A model generated the notes under the pieces. That model was not told the origin of the DNA, made no database searches, and saw only the letters and a program-made list of their open reading frames with translations. Positions 5,499 to 6,603 of a stretch of DNA of 6,603 bases are shown in pieces. A program made the position numbers and the translations under genes. The stretch is from Oceanospirillaceae bacterium UBA1126 (lineage in GTDB: Bacteria > Pseudomonadota > Gammaproteobacteria > Pseudomonadales > Balneatricaceae). Positions within the stretch are counted from its first letter, which is position 1. Every line of letters begins with the position of its first letter. Where the stretch lies: assembly GCA_002312935.1 (NCBI GenBank), contig DCAT01000001.1, positions 1-6,603 on the forward strand. The letters run 5' to 3'.

Positions 5499-6603
5499 TT
5501 TCAGAGCAATTATTAGCCGACCTGATAGCAGAAAACAAACGTATTAAAAAAATTAATTCAGCTCTTATTACAAAGGCTGAAGCTGGACATAACGCCTCTC
5601 AAGCCTATGACAGCTTTGCTCATTCTATTTTTTTAGCAGACCAAGTTCAGCAAAGAACCTCTGCACTAGAACACGCTATGCAGAGCAAGGCGAAACTATT
5701 AGCAGCAATAGGCCACGATTTAATGCAGCCGATAGCAGCAGCTAGGCTGATTACAGGTTCACTACTGGCCTCTCTCACTACAGTGGCCGACATTCCAACA
5801 ACAACACGGCGCCTAGATGCCATTGAAGGCACCATGAGGGATATGGAATACCTGCTAATCACTCTGATAGATTATGCCAAGCTAGAAGCCTGTGACCTAG
5901 TGCCAGAAATGGCGCCATTTAATGCAGCGATATTCTTTGACAGTTTATCTATTGAATCTCACCAGTTAGCTAATAGCAAAGGCCTTACCTGTCGCATTAA
6001 CAGCAGTGATTGCGTGTTGCAGGGTGACCTAAAGCTCGTCATGCGCATCATGCGAAACCTCATCAGCAATGCTGTACGCTACACTAAGCATGGTCGTATT
6101 TTAATTGGTGGCAGGCGTCGCCAGTCTGGCTTAGAAATACAGGTATTAGACACTGGTATTGGCATTCCAATTCACCAGCTAGAGTGTATTTTTGATGAAT
6201 TTAGCCAATTACAAACGTCTGGTCAAGGCATAGGTTTAGGCCTAGCTAACGTTAAAAAACTCAGCCAAACCATGCAACTAAAATTACAAGTGACCTCCAT
6301 ACCCGGCAAAGGCAGTTGTTTTTCTGTCACAGTTCCCTATGCGTCGCAGGCACAAATAGATGCAGACCCGCTTCCTGAACCTATGTTATGGCTGCAGGGT
6401 AAACACATTTTAGTAGTGGAAAATGACGTATCAGTGCGTCAGGCGTTGGCAGATCTACTGACCTCTTGGCAGGCTAACGTCTATACCGCTGGCAGCATGG
6501 CTGATATAGCTTCAGTGCCACTAAACACTCTGGATTTGTTGATTGTAGATTACCATTTGGATAATCAGGTCACTGGCCTAAATATCTTAGCATCGATACC
6601 ATC
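5495..6603 (+). CDS. nahK: Hybrid sensor histidine kinase, NahK/ErcS' type (3' end outside the window)
   Basis: The first 369 codons of a cytoplasmic hybrid kinase, translationally coupled to nosP by a 4-base ATGA overlap. Residues about 1-66 are charged, probably helical or coiled-coil (ENKRIKKINSAL, then VQQRTSALEHA), with no membrane segment and no room for a PAS domain. HisKA follows with the H box AIGHDLMQP (phosphorylated His74). HATPase_c shows the N box MRNLISNAVRYT (186-197), G1 DTGIGIP (219-225), F box IFDEFSQL (232-239) and G2 GQGIGLGL (243-250). A receiver domain begins near 303 (HILVVENDVSVRQAL, acidic Glu309/Asp311) with phospho-acceptor Asp352 in IVDYHL. The window ends inside this domain. 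In Pseudomonas the homologue receives the NO signal through NosP and passes phosphate to phosphotransfer proteins controlling biofilm and virulence. As ErcS' it has also been linked to ethanol oxidation. Glycine precedes His74, where serine is common. Nothing suggests inactivity. Confidence 0.9.
   Translation, partial: MISEQLLADLIAENKRIKKINSALITKAEAGHNASQAYDSFAHSIFLADQVQQRTSALEHAMQSKAKLLAAIGHDLMQPIAAARLITGSLLASLTTVADIPTTTRRLDAIEGTMRDMEYLLITLIDYAKLEACDLVPEMAPFNAAIFFDSLSIESHQLANSKGLTCRINSSDCVLQGDLKLVMRIMRNLISNAVRYTKHGRILIGGRRRQSGLEIQVLDTGIGIPIHQLECIFDEFSQLQTSGQGIGLGLANVKKLSQTMQLKLQVTSIPGKGSCFSVTVPYASQAQIDADPLPEPMLWLQGKHILVVENDVSVRQALADLLTSWQANVYTAGSMADIASVPLNTLDLLIVDYHLDNQVTGLNILASIP

Noticed and set aside
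5647..5862. 71-codon minus-strand frame
   Set aside because: Antisense to the HisKA domain of the kinase, whose plus-strand frame is clearly coding.

Overview
The window looks like chromosomal DNA of a gammaproteobacterium, probably marine or aquatic and of moderate-to-low GC. This is inferred from the gene families, the AT-rich intergenic DNA and the ExaC / NosP / NahK cluster familiar from Pseudomonas and relatives. I cannot name a genus. No CRISPR array, tRNA, rRNA or intact insertion sequence is visible.

Left part (1-877): the window opens inside a minus-strand DUF2182 membrane-protein gene that has lost its N-terminal third and looks like a pseudogene. About 400 bases with no convincing gene follow. 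They include a possible remnant of a small secreted-protein gene (737-823). An intact 1-Cys peroxiredoxin gene (878-1537, minus strand) comes next, with a clear ribosome binding site.

Middle (1538-2732): almost 1.2 kb without a convincing gene. It is not empty. It holds a long inverted repeat that folds only as a plus-strand RNA (1878-1934), a possible decayed outer-membrane beta-barrel coding fragment on the minus strand (1983-2111), and a good plus-strand rho-independent terminator (2310-2340) with no recognised gene in front of it. A doubtful 67-codon reading frame lies at 2440-2643.

Right part (2733-6603), all plus strand: an ExaC/AcoD/AldB-type aldehyde dehydrogenase (2733-4253) is closed by a near-perfect symmetrical terminator (4264-4302). 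A two-gene operon follows: a FIST-domain protein of the NosP type (4365-5498), overlapping by 4 bases a hybrid histidine kinase of the NahK/ErcS' type (5495 to the window end, cut inside its receiver domain). In studied bacteria NosP is a haem protein that senses nitric oxide and controls the co-encoded kinase NahK. In Pseudomonas aeruginosa the homologous pair lies near the ethanol-oxidation (exa) genes. The right half is therefore best read as an alcohol/aldehyde oxidation gene beside an NO-responsive signalling pair. The terminator suggests that exaC and nosP-nahK are separate transcription units.
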